Shown here piece by piece: positions 7,729 through 16,687 of a stretch of 64,000 nucleotides of DNA (the stretch's first letter is position 1; each line of letters opens with the position of its first letter). Location of the stretch: NCBI RefSeq assembly GCF_001954275.1, contig NZ_MBEU01000062.1, positions 145,958 through 209,957 of the forward strand. The letters are read 5' to 3'. Below the pieces are notes generated by a model, which had not been told where the DNA came from, did no database searches, and worked only from the letters and a program-made list of their open reading frames with translations. Both the position numbers and the translations under genes were made by a program. This DNA is from Mycobacterium sp. IS-836. GTDB lineage: Bacteria > Actinomycetota > Actinomycetes > Mycobacteriales > Mycobacteriaceae.

Positions 7729-8904
7729 ATGGCGGCCGTGGCCGTTACGCCGATATCCCTGAGCCCTGGGGTCCTCGCCGAGGCCGTCGTGGACCTGGGC
7801 GCGATCGAGCACAACGTGCGGGTCCTGCGCGAGCACGCCGGTCCCGCGCGGCTGATGGCTGTCGTCAAGGCCGACGGTTACGGCCACGGGGCCACCCGGG
7901 TTGCCCGCGCCGCGTTGGCCGCCGGGGCGGCCGAGCTGGGTGTCGCCACCGTCGACGAGGCGCTGGCGCTGCGCGCCGACGGGATCACCGCGCCGGTGCT
8001 GGCCTGGCTGCACCCGCCCGGCCTCGACTTCGGCCCCGCGCTGCTCGCCGACATCGAGATCGCCGTGTCCTCGGTCCGCCAGCTCGACGAGCTGCTGGAC
8101 GCGGTGCGCCGCACTGGCCGCACCGCGACCGTGACCGTCAAGGTCGACACCGGACTGAACCGTAACGGCGTCGCCCCCGCCTCATACCCGTCGATGCTGA
8201 CCGCGCTGCGCCAGGCCGTCGCCGAGGACGCCATCCGGCTGCGCGGGCTGATGTCGCACATGGTCTACGCCGACCAGCCCGACAATTCGATCAACGACGT
8301 TCAGGCGCAACGGCTCAGCGACATGCTGGCGCAGGCGCACCAGGCGGGGGTGACCTTCGAGCTTGCGCACCTGGCGAACTCGGCGGCAACCATGGCCCGT
8401 CCCGACCTGGCCTTCGATATGGTGCGCCCGGGCATCGCCGTGTACGGCCTGAGTCCCGTGCCGCAGCTCGGCGACCTGGGATTGATACCCGCGATGACGG
8501 TGAAATGCGCTGTCGCGCTGGTGAAATCGATCAACGCCGGCGACGGCGTGTCCTACGGACACACCTGGATCGCCGAGCAAGACACCACCGTGGCACTGAT
8601 GCCGATCGGCTACGCGGACGGTGTTTTCCGATCGCTGGGCGGCCGGCTTGACGTGTTGATCAACGGGCGGCGACGCCCCGGCGTCGGGCGGATCTGCATG
8701 GACCAATTCCTCGTCGACCTAGGTCCCGGCCCGATCGACGTCGCCGAGGGCGACGAGGCCATCCTGTTCGGGCCCGGCACCAGCGGCGAACCCACCGCCC
8801 AGGACTGGGCCGACCTACTCGGCACCATCCACTACGAAGTGGTCACCAGCCCACGCGGGCGCATCGCCAGGACCTATCGCGAGGCCGGAACCGTTGAGCG
8901 ATAA
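7729..8904 (+). CDS. alr: alanine racemase
   Basis: Alr is a PLP enzyme interconverting L- and D-alanine for the peptidoglycan stem peptide, and the target of D-cycloserine. The 391-residue product has an N-terminal TIM barrel with PLP lysine in [10 protein letters not shown] (Lys about 47), the internal motifs [12 protein letters not shown] and [10 protein letters not shown], and the partner catalytic tyrosine in SYGHTWIA near residue 275. It ends in the C-terminal beta domain ([23 protein letters not shown]). The start at ATG 7729 lies 36 bases after gadB. In M. tuberculosis a block of other genes separates gadB and alr, as I recall; here they are adjacent. The end overlaps the next ORF by 11 bases. 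Confidence 0.97.
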   Translation: MAAVAVTPISLSPGVLAEAVVDLGAIEHNVRVLREHAGPARLMAVVKADGYGHGATRVARAALAAGAAELGVATVDEALALRADGITAPVLAWLHPPGLDFGPALLADIEIAVSSVRQLDELLDAVRRTGRTATVTVKVDTGLNRNGVAPASYPSMLTALRQAVAEDAIRLRGLMSHMVYADQPDNSINDVQAQRLSDMLAQAHQAGVTFELAHLANSAATMARPDLAFDMVRPGIAVYGLSPVPQLGDLGLIPAMTVKCAVALVKSINAGDGVSYGHTWIAEQDTTVALMPIGYADGVFRSLGGRLDVLINGRRRPGVGRICMDQFLVDLGPGPIDVAEGDEAILFGPGTSGEPTAQDWADLLGTIHYEVVTSPRGRIARTYREAGTVER

Positions 8905-10009
8905 GAGAACCCGCAGGCGCCACCGGGAAAGGGCTTGGCTTGCGGGGGGCACCGGGCTGACTGCGGTCGCCACCATCGTCGGGGCCTCCGCCCGCCGCTC
9001 GATGATCCAACGGGCCACGGATATCGAAGACCCTTACGCCGACGAGGATTTCGAGAGAGTAGACAGCGACCGCAGCTACGTGGTGATCACGGCCGACGGC
9101 GTGCCGCTGGCCGTCCGCGAAGTCGGCCCGGTCGACGCGCCCGTGACCATGGTCTTCGCCCATGGCTTCTGTCTGCGCATGGGCGCCTTCTACTTCCAGC
9201 GCACCCGGCTCGCCGAGAAATGGGGGCCGCGGGTGCGGATGGTCTTCTACGACCAGCGCGGGCACGGGCTCTCCGGCGAAGCCGAGCCCGAGACGTACAC
9301 ACTGACCCAGCTGGGCCAGGACCTGGAAGCCGTGCTGACCGAGGCCGCGCCGCAGGGGGTCGTCGTGCTGGTCGGCCATTCGATGGGCGGCATGACGGTG
9401 TTGTCGCACGCCCGGCAGTACCCCGAACAGTACGGGCGCATGATCGTCGGCGCGGCGTTGATTTCCTCTGCCGCCGAAGGCGTTACCCGTTCGCCGTTGG
9501 GGGAGGTCCTGAAAAACCCTGCGGTGGAAGCGCTTCGGTTCACCGCCCGCTCCGCCCCTAAGCTGACGCACCGCGGCCGCAACGTGTCGCGGTCGCTGAT
9601 CGCGCCGGTGCTGCGGGCCGCGTCCTACAGCGACCTGCACGTCAGCCGAAGCCTGGACGCCTTCTCCCAGCGCATGATGAACGGCACGCCGATCGCCACC
9701 CTGGTGGGATTCTTGCGGGCACTGGAAGTGCACGACGAAACCGCCGGGCTGTGGACGTTGCTGCGCATTCCGACGCTGATCGCCTGCGGTGACCACGACC
9801 TGATCACCCCCGACGAGTACTCCAGGAAGATGGCGGCCTCCCTGCCGCAGTCCGAGCTGGTCATCGTGACCGGGGCCAGTCACCTGGCCCTGCTGGACAA
9901 ACACGAAGCCATCAACGACGGTCTGGTCCGGCTGGTCAACCGCGCCACACCGAGCAAGGTGGTCCTGCGCTACCGGCGTTTGCGGGAACGGTTCCGGCGT
10001 CATGCCTGA
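8894..10009 (+). CDS. alpha/beta hydrolase with N-terminal hydrophobic segment
   Basis: This 371-residue protein starts at TTG 8894, inside the end of alr. The start is the best in frame, giving a basic N-terminus ([13 protein letters not shown]) and then a hydrophobic stretch ([18 protein letters not shown]), so it is probably anchored or exported. The catalytic domain shows [25 protein letters not shown], the nucleophile elbow [11 protein letters not shown] (Ser about 163), an acid in [13 protein letters not shown] and a histidine in [13 protein letters not shown], a complete Ser-Asp-His triad. The substrate is unknown; esters or lipids are plausible. It is translationally coupled to alr and overlaps tsaE by eight bases, making it part of the envelope/t6A run. 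Confidence 0.85.
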   Translation: MSDKRTRRRHRERAWLAGGTGLTAVATIVGASARRSMIQRATDIEDPYADEDFERVDSDRSYVVITADGVPLAVREVGPVDAPVTMVFAHGFCLRMGAFYFQRTRLAEKWGPRVRMVFYDQRGHGLSGEAEPETYTLTQLGQDLEAVLTEAAPQGVVVLVGHSMGGMTVLSHARQYPEQYGRMIVGAALISSAAEGVTRSPLGEVLKNPAVEALRFTARSAPKLTHRGRNVSRSLIAPVLRAASYSDLHVSRSLDAFSQRMMNGTPIATLVGFLRALEVHDETAGLWTLLRIPTLIACGDHDLITPDEYSRKMAASLPQSELVIVTGASHLALLDKHEAINDGLVRLVNRATPSKVVLRYRRLRERFRRHA

Positions 10010-10463
10010 GCAGGGCACCGCGACCTGTGAGCGCGTCGAGGACACCGTGGCGCTGGGTTCCCGGCTGGGCCAGCAGCTGCGTGCCGGTGACGTGGTGGTG
10101 CTCTCCGGTCCGCTCGGCGCCGGAAAGACGGTGCTGGCCAAGGGTATTGCCGCGGCGATGGATGTCGACGGCCCGGTCACCTCACCGACGTACGTGCTGG
10201 CGCGGGTGCATCCGGCGCGACGGCCCGGCGCGCCGGCGATGATTCACGTCGACGTCTACCGGCTGCTGGACCACCGGGGGACCGACCTGCTCGGCGAGCT
10301 CGACTCGCTGGACCTCGATACGGAGCTCGACGACGCTGTCGTCGTCGTGGAGTGGGGCGAGGGCCTGGCCGAACGCCTCTCCGAGCGACACCTGGACGTC
10401 CGCCTCGAGCGGGTCAGCCATTCCGACGCGCGGATCGCGACCTGGGAGTGGAACCGCCCGTGA
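10002..10463 (+). CDS. tsaE: tRNA threonylcarbamoyladenosine biosynthesis ATPase TsaE
   Basis: TsaE is the ATPase of the bacterial t6A complex (TsaB-TsaD-TsaE), which modifies A37 of ANN-decoding tRNAs; it resets the complex after a catalytic cycle. The 153-residue protein carries the Walker A loop LSGPLGAGKTVLAKGI near residues 31-46, the TSPTYVLARVHPA segment, a Walker-B-like VDVYRL and VVVVEWGEGLAERL, all typical of the family. ATG 10002 overlaps the preceding hydrolase, and its stop overlaps the GTG of tsaB, so translation is coupled. Length agrees with mycobacterial TsaE (about 150-170). Confidence 0.95.
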   Translation: MPEQGTATCERVEDTVALGSRLGQQLRAGDVVVLSGPLGAGKTVLAKGIAAAMDVDGPVTSPTYVLARVHPARRPGAPAMIHVDVYRLLDHRGTDLLGELDSLDLDTELDDAVVVVEWGEGLAERLSERHLDVRLERVSHSDARIATWEWNRP

Positions 10464-11080
10464 ATGTTGTTCTCGCCCTGGATACTTCGACGCCTGCGGT
10501 CACGGCCGGCGTCGTGCGTCTGTCCGATCACGCCGTCCTGGCCGAGCGGGTCACCGTCGACGCCCGCGCGCACGCCGAACGGCTCACCCCCAACGCGCTG
10601 GCCGCCCTGGGCCAGGCCGGGCTGACGATGGCCGATCTCGACGCCGTCGTGGTGGGCTGCGGTCCCGGCCCGTTCACCGGCCTGCGGGCCGGGATGGCGA
10701 CCGCCGCCGCATATGGGCACGCGCTGGGCATCCCCGTACACGGGGTGTGCAGCCTGGACGCCATCGGGGTGCGGACCACCGGCGACACGCTGGTGGTCAC
10801 CGACGCCCGCCGCCGCGAGGTCTACTGGGCCCGCTACCGCGACGGGGTGCGTACCGCCGGCCCGGCGGTCAACGCCCCGGCCGACGTCGAGCCCGGCCCG
10901 GCACGGGCGGTCGCGGGTTCGCCCGAGCACGCGGCCCGGTTCGGCCTGCGGACCTGCGAGCCGGTCTATCCGACGGCGGCCGGGCTGGTCGCCGCGGTGC
11001 CCGACTGGTCGGCCGACCCCGCGCCGCTGGTCGCGCTGTATCTGCGCCGGCCCGATGCCAAGCCATTGGCGGCCCGTTAG
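10460..11080 (+). CDS. tsaB: tRNA threonylcarbamoyladenosine biosynthesis protein TsaB
   Basis: TsaB is the ASKHA-fold scaffold partner of TsaD in t6A synthesis; it does not itself catalyse the transfer. The 206-residue product starts at GTG 10460, overlapping the tsaE stop (GTGA). It shows VLALDTSTPAVTAGVV at the start, the family segment VVVGCGPGPFTGLRAGMATA near residue 70, and TLVVTDARRREVYWARY. I chose this start because a longer in-frame reading merely covers the end of tsaE. Its stop overlaps the rimI start. Confidence 0.95.
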   Translation: MNVVLALDTSTPAVTAGVVRLSDHAVLAERVTVDARAHAERLTPNALAALGQAGLTMADLDAVVVGCGPGPFTGLRAGMATAAAYGHALGIPVHGVCSLDAIGVRTTGDTLVVTDARRREVYWARYRDGVRTAGPAVNAPADVEPGPARAVAGSPEHAARFGLRTCEPVYPTAAGLVAAVPDWSADPAPLVALYLRRPDAKPLAAR

Positions 11081-11547
11081 TGACCGCGCCCCGCGAGCCC
11101 GTGACCATCGGCGCGTTGACACCCGCCGACGCCGAGCGCTGCGCACAGCTGGAGGCCCAGCTGTTCGACGGCGACGACCCGTGGCCGGCGGTGGCGTTCA
11201 ACCGCGAACTGGCCAGCTCGCACAACCACTACGTGGCCGCGCGCGCCGCCGGCCGCGTGGTGGGTTATGCGGGCATCTCCCGGTTGGGCCGCAAACCGCC
11301 GTTCGAATACGAGGTGCACACGATCGGCGTGGACCCGGCATTCCAGGGACGGGGCATCGGCCGCCGCCTGCTCGACGAGTTGCTGAATTTCGCCGACGGC
11401 GGTGTGGTCTACCTGGAGGTGCGCACCGACAACGAGGCGGCCATCGCGCTGTACCGCAGCGCCGGTTTTGACCAGATCGGCCTGCGTCGGCGCTACTACC
11501 GGGTCAGCGGCGCCGACGCGTACACGATGTGCAGGGAGGCCGAATGA
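11080..11547 (+). CDS. rimI: ribosomal-protein-alanine N-acetyltransferase
   Basis: RimI is a GNAT acetyltransferase that in other bacteria acetylates the N-terminal alanine of ribosomal protein S18; mycobacterial RimI is reported to be broader. The product of 155 residues starts at GTG 11080, whose first base is the last base of the tsaB stop. The GNAT core is visible: [26 protein letters not shown] contains the acetyl-CoA binding Q/R-x-x-G-x-G/A motif, followed by [21 protein letters not shown] and the C-terminal [15 protein letters not shown]. It sits between tsaB and tsaD as in other actinobacteria. Confidence 0.93.
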   Translation: MTAPREPVTIGALTPADAERCAQLEAQLFDGDDPWPAVAFNRELASSHNHYVAARAAGRVVGYAGISRLGRKPPFEYEVHTIGVDPAFQGRGIGRRLLDELLNFADGGVVYLEVRTDNEAAIALYRSAGFDQIGLRRRYYRVSGADAYTMCREAE

Positions 11548-12569
11548 CCACCATCCTGGCGATCGAAACCTCCTGCGACGAAACGGGAGTCGGCATCGCG
11601 CGGCTGGACGCTGGCGGCGCCGTGACACTGCTGGCCGACGAGGTGGCATCCAGCGTCGACGAGCATGTCCGGTTCGGTGGCGTGGTGCCCGAGATCGCCT
11701 CGCGCGCGCACCTGGAAGCCCTGGGTCCCGCCATGCGTCGCGCGCTGTCCGCGGCCGGCGTGGAACGACCCGACGTCGTCGCCGCCACCATCGGGCCCGG
11801 CCTAGCCGGTGCCCTGTTGGTGGGAGTGGCTGCCGCCAAAGCGTATTCGGCCGCATGGGACGTGCCGTTCTACGCCGTCAACCACCTGGGCGGGCACCTG
11901 GCCGCCGACGTATACGAACACGGGCCGCTGCCCGAATGCGTGGCGCTGCTGGTGTCCGGTGGCCACACGCATCTGCTGCACGTGCGTTCGCTCGGCGAGC
12001 CGATCGTCGAGCTGGGCAGCACCGTCGACGACGCCGCGGGCGAGGCCTACGACAAGGTCGCGCGCCTGCTGGGCCTGGGCTACCCCGGCGGAAAGGTGCT
12101 CGACGACCTGGCCCGCACCGGTGACCGCGGGGCCATCACGTTCCCGCGCGGCATGACCGGCCCGGCCGACGACCCGCACGCGTTCAGCTTCTCCGGGCTC
12201 AAGACCGCCGTCGCGCGATACGTGGAGAGCCACCCCGACGCCGCCACGGCCGACATCGCCGCCGGCTTTCAGGAAGCCGTCGCCGACGTGCTGACCATGA
12301 AGGCGATGCGGGCGGCGACCGGGCTTGGTGTGGGGACCCTGCTGATCGCCGGGGGAGTGGCCGCCAACTCCCGACTGAGGGAGCTGGCCACGCAGCGCTG
12401 CGCGGCGGCGGGCCTGACGCTACGGATCCCCAGACCGCGACTGTGCACCGACAACGGGGCGATGATCGCCGCGTTCGCCGCGCACCTGGTGGCCGCCGGA
12501 GCGGCACCCTCACCGCTGGACGTGCCCAGCGACCCGGGCCTGCCGGTGGTAAAAGGCCAGGTCAACTGA
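11544..12569 (+). CDS. tsaD: tRNA N6-adenosine threonylcarbamoyltransferase TsaD
   Basis: TsaD transfers the threonylcarbamoyl group from its adenylate to A37 of tRNA. I chose ATG 11544 (ATGA overlap with the rimI stop), giving 341 residues against about 344 in M. tuberculosis; the longer frame adds only MQGGR. Motifs: [16 protein letters not shown] at the N-terminus, the metal-binding NHLGGH (His about 112 and 116), [36 protein letters not shown] split across the middle, [12 protein letters not shown], and [12 protein letters not shown] with CTDNGAMIA near the end. It is the last gene of the t6A cluster; groES follows after 241 bases with its own promoter region. Confidence 0.96.
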   Translation: MTTILAIETSCDETGVGIARLDAGGAVTLLADEVASSVDEHVRFGGVVPEIASRAHLEALGPAMRRALSAAGVERPDVVAATIGPGLAGALLVGVAAAKAYSAAWDVPFYAVNHLGGHLAADVYEHGPLPECVALLVSGGHTHLLHVRSLGEPIVELGSTVDDAAGEAYDKVARLLGLGYPGGKVLDDLARTGDRGAITFPRGMTGPADDPHAFSFSGLKTAVARYVESHPDAATADIAAGFQEAVADVLTMKAMRAATGLGVGTLLIAGGVAANSRLRELATQRCAAAGLTLRIPRPRLCTDNGAMIAAFAAHLVAAGAAPSPLDVPSDPGLPVVKGQVN

Positions 12570-12614
12570 CTGCATGGCGCCAACCCGCGGGAAGCAGCGG
12601 TGCGGCCTTGAGTG

Positions 12615-12641
12615 CTAGCACTCTCATGTATAGAGTGCTAG
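12615..12641 (+). promoter_or_regulatory. CIRCE element (HrcA operator) of groES-groEL1
   Basis: The sequence has CTAGCACTC at 12615-12623, nine spacer bases, and GAGTGCTAG at 12633-12641, an exact inverted repeat matching the CIRCE consensus bound by the heat-shock repressor HrcA. A further half-site, GAGTGCTAG at 12610-12618, overlaps the left arm, so 12610-12623 is also a perfect 14-base palindrome. The element lies 170 bases before the groES start. Confidence 0.92.
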
Positions 12642-12810
12642 GTGGCAATCGGCCAACCCCCCGTGTCGGCACCCGCGACGACGGCGCGAGGGTGCGGACG
12701 GGTGCCGAAACACCTGACAATTCGGACGGTTCGGGGCAAGCCCCGGACCGACCGCCAACTCCGGTCCGGGCACATCCCGGACCCGACCCAAATAGTGGAG
12801 GGCTCCAATC

Positions 12811-13113
12811 GTGGCGAAGGTGAACATCAAGCCACTCGAGGACAAGATTCTCGTGCAGGCCAACGAGGCCGAGACCACGACCGCGTCCGGTCTGGTCATT
12901 CCTGACACCGCCAAGGAGAAGCCGCAGGAAGGCACCGTCGTCGCAGTCGGCCCCGGCCGGTGGGACGAGGACGGCGACAAGCGGATCCCGGTCGACGTGT
13001 CGGAGGGTGACACCGTCATCTACAGCAAGTACGGCGGCACCGAGATCAAGTACAACGGCGAGGAATACCTCATCCTGTCGGCACGCGACGTGCTGGCCGT
13101 CGTATCCAAGTAA
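12811..13113 (+). CDS. groES: 10 kDa co-chaperonin GroES
   Basis: GroES caps the GroEL barrel and closes the folding chamber. The 100-residue product starts at GTG 12811 with a ribosome site GGAGGG about ten bases upstream. Family signatures are [14 protein letters not shown] at the start, the mobile loop [21 protein letters not shown] and the roof and strand segments [36 protein letters not shown]. Length equals that of M. tuberculosis GroES. It is followed by groEL1 after 76 bases and is under CIRCE control. Confidence 0.97.
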   Translation: MAKVNIKPLEDKILVQANEAETTTASGLVIPDTAKEKPQEGTVVAVGPGRWDEDGDKRIPVDVSEGDTVIYSKYGGTEIKYNGEEYLILSARDVLAVVSK

Positions 13114-13189
13114 AGAACCGTGTTCCGCCCCGGCGATCCCTGTAACCACGGGTGATTTCCGGGGCGGCTCGCGTCGAAGGGGAGCCTTG

Positions 13190-14806
13190 ATGAGCAAGCT
13201 GATTGAGTACGACGAAACCGCCCGCCGCGCCATGGAGGCCGGTGTGGACAAGCTCGCCGACGCGGTACGCGTGACCCTGGGCCCACGTGGCCGGCATGTG
13301 GTGCTGGCCAAGGCATTTGGCGGGCCCGCGATCACCAACGACGGCGTCACCGTCGCGCGCGAGATCGACCTGGAAGACCCGTTCGAGAACCTGGGCGCCC
13401 AGCTGGTGAAGTCGGTGGCCACGAAGACCAACGACGTCGCCGGCGACGGCACGACGACCGCGACCGTGTTGGCCCAGGCATTGGTCAAGGGCGGCCTGCG
13501 CATGGTCGCCGCCGGCGCCAACCCGATCGCGCTCGGCGCCGGAATCGGCAAGGCGGCCGACGCGGTGTCCGAGGCGCTTCTGGCCGCCGCCACCCCGGTC
13601 TCCGGCAAGGAAGGCATCGCGCAGGTGGCGACGGTCTCCTCACGCGACGCGCAGATCGGTGAACTCGTCGGCGAGGCCATGAGCAAGGTGGGCCACGACG
13701 GCGTGGTCAGCGTCGAGGAATCCTCGACGCTCAGCACCGAGCTGGACTTCACCGAGGGCGTCGGCTTCGACAAGGGATTCCTGTCGGCGTACTTCGTCAC
13801 CGACTTCGACTCCCAGGAGGCGGTGCTCGAAGACGCTCTGATCCTGCTGCACCAGGACAAGGTCAGCTCGCTGCCCGACCTGCTGCCCATGCTGGAGAAG
13901 GTCGCCGAGGCCGGCAAGCCGCTGCTGATCATCGCCGAAGACGTCGAGGGCGAGGCCCTGGCCACGCTGGTGGTCAACTCCATCCGCAAGACGCTCAAGG
14001 CCGTCGCGGTCAAGTCGCCGTTCTTCGGCGATCGCCGCAAGGCCTTCATGGAAGACCTGGCGATCGTGACGGGCGGGCAGGTCGTCAATCCCGACGCCGG
14101 CCTGCTGCTGCGCGAGGTCGGCACCGAGGTGCTGGGCACCGCGCGGCGCGTGGTGGTCAGCAAGGACGACACGATCATCGTCGAGGGCGGCGGCTCCGCG
14201 GATGCGGTGGCCAATCGCATCAAGCAGCTGCGCGCCGAGATCGAGGCGAGCGACTCGGACTGGGATCGCGAGAAGTTGCAGGAGCGGCTGGCCAAGCTGG
14301 CGGGCGGGGTGGCCGTCATCAAGGTGGGCGCCGCGACCGAGACCGCGCTCAAGGAGCGCAAGGAAAGCGTCGAGGATGCCGTCGCGGCCGCCAAGGCAGC
14401 GGTCGAAGAGGGCATCGTCGCCGGCGGGGGATCGGCCCTGATCCAGGCCGGCAAAAAGCTGCAGGAGCTGCGCGCGTCGCTGAGCGGCGACGAGGCCCTC
14501 GGTGTCGACGTGTTCGCCGAAGCGCTTCCCGCGCCGCTGTATTGGATCGCCACCAACGCGGGGCTGGACGGCGCGGTCGCGGTCAACAAGGTCAGCGAGC
14601 TACCCGCCGGGCAGGGACTGAACGCGGACACGCTGAACTACGGCGACCTGGTCGCCGAAGGCGTGATCGATCCCGTCAAGGTCACCCGTTCGGCGGTCCT
14701 GAACGCGGGGTCGGTGGCCCGGATGGTGCTCACCACCGAGACCGCGGTCGTGGACAAGCCCGCCGATGAGGACGACGACCACGGCCACGGTCATCACCAT
14801 CACTAG
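13190..14806 (+). CDS. groEL1: 60 kDa chaperonin GroEL1, His-rich tail
   Basis: This is a chaperonin ATPase paired with groES. Mycobacteria have two groEL genes. The copy next to groES is GroEL1, which ends in histidines and has reported roles beyond bulk folding, for example in mycolate synthesis and biofilm in M. smegmatis. The 538-residue protein starts at ATG 13190 ([13 protein letters not shown]); the longer frame runs back across the intergenic region. Visible features are the nucleotide segment [17 protein letters not shown] near residue 85, [13 protein letters not shown] near 405, and the tail [13 protein letters not shown] instead of the GGM repeats of the housekeeping GroEL. A strong terminator follows. 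Confidence 0.96.
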   Translation: MSKLIEYDETARRAMEAGVDKLADAVRVTLGPRGRHVVLAKAFGGPAITNDGVTVAREIDLEDPFENLGAQLVKSVATKTNDVAGDGTTTATVLAQALVKGGLRMVAAGANPIALGAGIGKAADAVSEALLAAATPVSGKEGIAQVATVSSRDAQIGELVGEAMSKVGHDGVVSVEESSTLSTELDFTEGVGFDKGFLSAYFVTDFDSQEAVLEDALILLHQDKVSSLPDLLPMLEKVAEAGKPLLIIAEDVEGEALATLVVNSIRKTLKAVAVKSPFFGDRRKAFMEDLAIVTGGQVVNPDAGLLLREVGTEVLGTARRVVVSKDDTIIVEGGGSADAVANRIKQLRAEIEASDSDWDREKLQERLAKLAGGVAVIKVGAATETALKERKESVEDAVAAAKAAVEEGIVAGGGSALIQAGKKLQELRASLSGDEALGVDVFAEALPAPLYWIATNAGLDGAVAVNKVSELPAGQGLNADTLNYGDLVAEGVIDPVKVTRSAVLNAGSVARMVLTTETAVVDKPADEDDDHGHGHHHH

Positions 14807-14822
14807 AAGCACCTTCTAACGA

Positions 14823-14857
14823 AGCACCCTCGGTTTGTCGCCGAGGGTGCTTTGTTT
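14823..14857 (+). terminator. rho-independent-like terminator after groEL1
   Basis: AGCACCCTCGG (14823-14833), a seven-base loop and CCGAGGGTGCT (14841-14851) form a perfect 11-base-pair stem, followed by the T-rich TTGTTT. It lies 17 bases after the groEL1 stop and is a textbook intrinsic terminator, which is uncommon in mycobacteria. Confidence 0.88.
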
Positions 14858-14959
14858 CTGGGGCACGGCACCGGGAAGCCAAATCGTCTATCCCTCACTG
14901 GTTCCCAGTCAAATACAATCAAGTGACGGGTTTTCGGTGGCACGGGTGGGAGGTGCATC

Positions 14960-15424
14960 GTGTCATTTGGATCGAGAAGCCTCGTTTTGGGTCCGGGTGA
15001 GGGGCGGACCGATCGCTTGCCGGGTCAGTCGTACACCTACAAGGCGGCCGGCGAGGATACAGCTGGCGCCTATGCATTGATCGAAGCCACGCTCACCGGT
15101 GAAGGGCCGCCGCAACATATTCACCACGCCGAGGAAGAAGCGATCTATGTCGTGGATGGTCAGGTCAACGTTCAGGTCGGTGACCAAACCAAGCACATCA
15201 CGCAAGGGTCGTTCGTCCTCGTCCCCCGCGGCACGGTGCACACCTTCTGGAACGCCGGGTCGACCCACGCAAAGCTGCTCGTGATTGTCTCGCCACCAGG
15301 CTTCGAGCGGATCTTCACCGAGGTAGCCGGTGATGAGGAAATCGATACGGACACATTTATAGAGCGGGTCGGCGCGCTTGCGGCCAAGTACCACCTGGAA
15401 ATCACCGGGCCGCCTCGGGGCTAG
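14960..15424 (+). CDS. cupin-domain protein
   Basis: This 154-residue protein starts at GTG 14960 with a good ribosome site (GGGAGG). It is a single beta-barrel cupin. Motif 1 is visible as GPPQHIHHAEEEAIYVVDGQVNV (three histidines and a glutamate) and motif 2 as FVLVPRGTVHTFWNAG, so a metal site of His/His/Glu/His is intact. Similar small cupins act as metal-dependent dioxygenases, isomerases or sensors, and nothing in the neighbourhood narrows this down. It stands alone between the groEL1 terminator and the convergent SodC-like gene. Confidence 0.8.
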   Translation: MSFGSRSLVLGPGEGRTDRLPGQSYTYKAAGEDTAGAYALIEATLTGEGPPQHIHHAEEEAIYVVDGQVNVQVGDQTKHITQGSFVLVPRGTVHTFWNAGSTHAKLLVIVSPPGFERIFTEVAGDEEIDTDTFIERVGALAAKYHLEITGPPRG

Positions 15425-15494
15425 GAGGGCCACACGCCGGCACACGTCATACCGTCCCCCACGGTCGCCGCGCGGAAGCGGTGCGTTGGGGGCT

Positions 15495-16244
15495 TCAGCG
15501 ACCGCGAGGAAGTACCGGCGGAGTCGTCACGGTGATGGTCGGCGTCGACGTGAAGGTCGGCGGGGTGGTGACCGTGACGGTGCTGGTGCTCGTGCTCGTG
15601 GACGGCGGCGCTACGGCCGTCGTGGTGGTGATCGTGGTGGCGGTCGTTGTCTCCGTGGTGGACGACGTCGTCGTCGCGGCCGCCGCGGCAATCACGCCAC
15701 AGGCCACCCGCTTGCCCGATTCACCGGTGGAGCCGGTGCTCAAGTTATCCGGATCTTGGTGGATGACCAGTGCGCTGCCCGAGCCGTTTCGCAGGTCCGC
15801 GGCGGTGATCGAGTTCGTGGTGGTGACGAGTTTCGCCGAGCCGTCGGTGCGCACCTGCAACGCGGTCAGCTCGCCGCTCGCGGGATAGCCGGTGTGACCC
15901 GGTGCCTGGTAGACGCCTCCGGCCGAACTGAAGTCCCCGGGGTCGCATCTGCCGATCGAGTGGATCTGCAGCCCGTGGAAACCCGGGCTCAGCACCTGGT
16001 TGGCGCCGGCCTCGACGGTCACTGTCGCGTAGCCGTCGGCGAAATCGAAGGTGGCGTTGGCGACCACCGTCCCGTCGGCGCTCTTCAACTGCGTGGCCAT
16101 TCTCTCCGCGCCGGCCGGCGACGTGGTGAGCGGTGACGTGTTGGGCTGGCTGCCGCGCTGGTTCGTGCATGCGCCCACCGGTGCCGCGGTGGCGGCCAGT
16201 ACCGCGGCCGCAACGGCTACTTCCCTTTTCAAGCCCGTATTCAT
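15495..16244 (-). CDS. SodC-like lipoprotein with lost metal ligands and a Thr-rich tail
   Basis: The 249-residue product begins at ATG 16244 with a basic N-terminus, a hydrophobic stretch and a lipobox-like PVGAC, so it is a probable lipoprotein. The core follows Cu/Zn superoxide dismutase: FDFADGYATVTVEAG, LSPGFHGLQIHSIGRCDPG, FSSAGGVYQAPGHTGYPASGE, VIHQDPDNL and GKRVACGVIAA with the structural disulfide cysteines. Compared with SodC as I remember it, HGLHIH has become HGLQIH, and GGHYH has become GGVYQ, so most Cu/Zn histidines are gone. The last 60 or so residues are a low-complexity Thr/Ser/Pro/Val tail (TTTSSTTETTTATTI, then TPTITVTTPP-type repeats), resembling a cell-wall-spanning or O-mannosylated linker. 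It is probably not a dismutase; a structural or metal-carrier role is only a guess. Confidence 0.75.
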   Translation of the reverse strand: MNTGLKREVAVAAAVLAATAAPVGACTNQRGSQPNTSPLTTSPAGAERMATQLKSADGTVVANATFDFADGYATVTVEAGANQVLSPGFHGLQIHSIGRCDPGDFSSAGGVYQAPGHTGYPASGELTALQVRTDGSAKLVTTTNSITAADLRNGSGSALVIHQDPDNLSTGSTGESGKRVACGVIAAAAATTTSSTTETTTATTITTTTAVAPPSTSTSTSTVTVTTPPTFTSTPTITVTTPPVLPRGR

Positions 16245-16281
16245 GCACGGGAGCTACCCGAATTAGCCGCGGTCAAACCCA

Positions 16282-16617
16282 CTAGAGCAGCGGCCGGGGG
16301 TCGAACACCACGCGCACCCGTTGGGCCAGCCCGTCTTCCACATGACACCAATTCACGACGGGGACGGGGTCGCCGCCCTTCGGATGCAGGTTGAACCACG
16401 TCAGCACGTCGCGGTCGTCGGCCAACATCTTCTCGATGGTGATGTCGTCGAGCATCTGGCCGAAGCCGGCGAGTTGCGTGACGTAGTCGTCGGCGCCGCT
16501 GGCGGTGCCCATCGGCCCGGAGAACGTCACGTCGTCGGCGAGGATCGCGCGGAGGCCGTCGAAATCCTGGCGCTTCCAGCTGTCGAAATATGTTCGTGCG
16601 ATCTGTGTCGGTTCCAT
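16282..16617 (-). CDS. SnoaL-like / NTF2-fold protein
   Basis: This 111-residue protein begins MEPTQIARTYFDSWKRQDFDGLRAILADDVTF, the usual opening of a SnoaL-like polyketide cyclase/NTF2 fold, and continues with MLDDITIEKMLADDRDVLTWFNLHPKG and VVNWCHVEDGLAQRVRVVFDPRPLL. Proteins of this fold are small hydrolases, isomerases or binding proteins, and no catalytic set is obvious. It is transcribed away from the LysR gene at 16688, with 70 bases between the starts, which is the usual arrangement of a LysR regulator and its target. Confidence 0.75.
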   Translation of the reverse strand: MEPTQIARTYFDSWKRQDFDGLRAILADDVTFSGPMGTASGADDYVTQLAGFGQMLDDITIEKMLADDRDVLTWFNLHPKGGDPVPVVNWCHVEDGLAQRVRVVFDPRPLL

Positions 16618-16642
16618 GCCTTCATCCTCCCGGCGAGACGGG

Positions 16643-16659
16643 CATACGTCGAAGATATG
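16643..16659. promoter_or_regulatory. possible LysR binding site
   Basis: Between the divergent SnoaL-like and LysR genes lies CATA (16643-16646) and the inverted TATG (16656-16659), giving a T-N11-A arrangement as in LysR boxes. The site is short and could be chance, but its place in a 70-base divergent gap supports it. Confidence 0.35.
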
Positions 16660-16687
16660 TTCGTGATCCGGTGCATAATCAGTAGTT

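Noticed and set aside
15481..15888. Plus-strand Val-rich ORF opposite the SodC-like tail
   Set aside because: It mirrors the Thr-repeat codons (accgtgacg read backwards) and is convergent with nothing functional.
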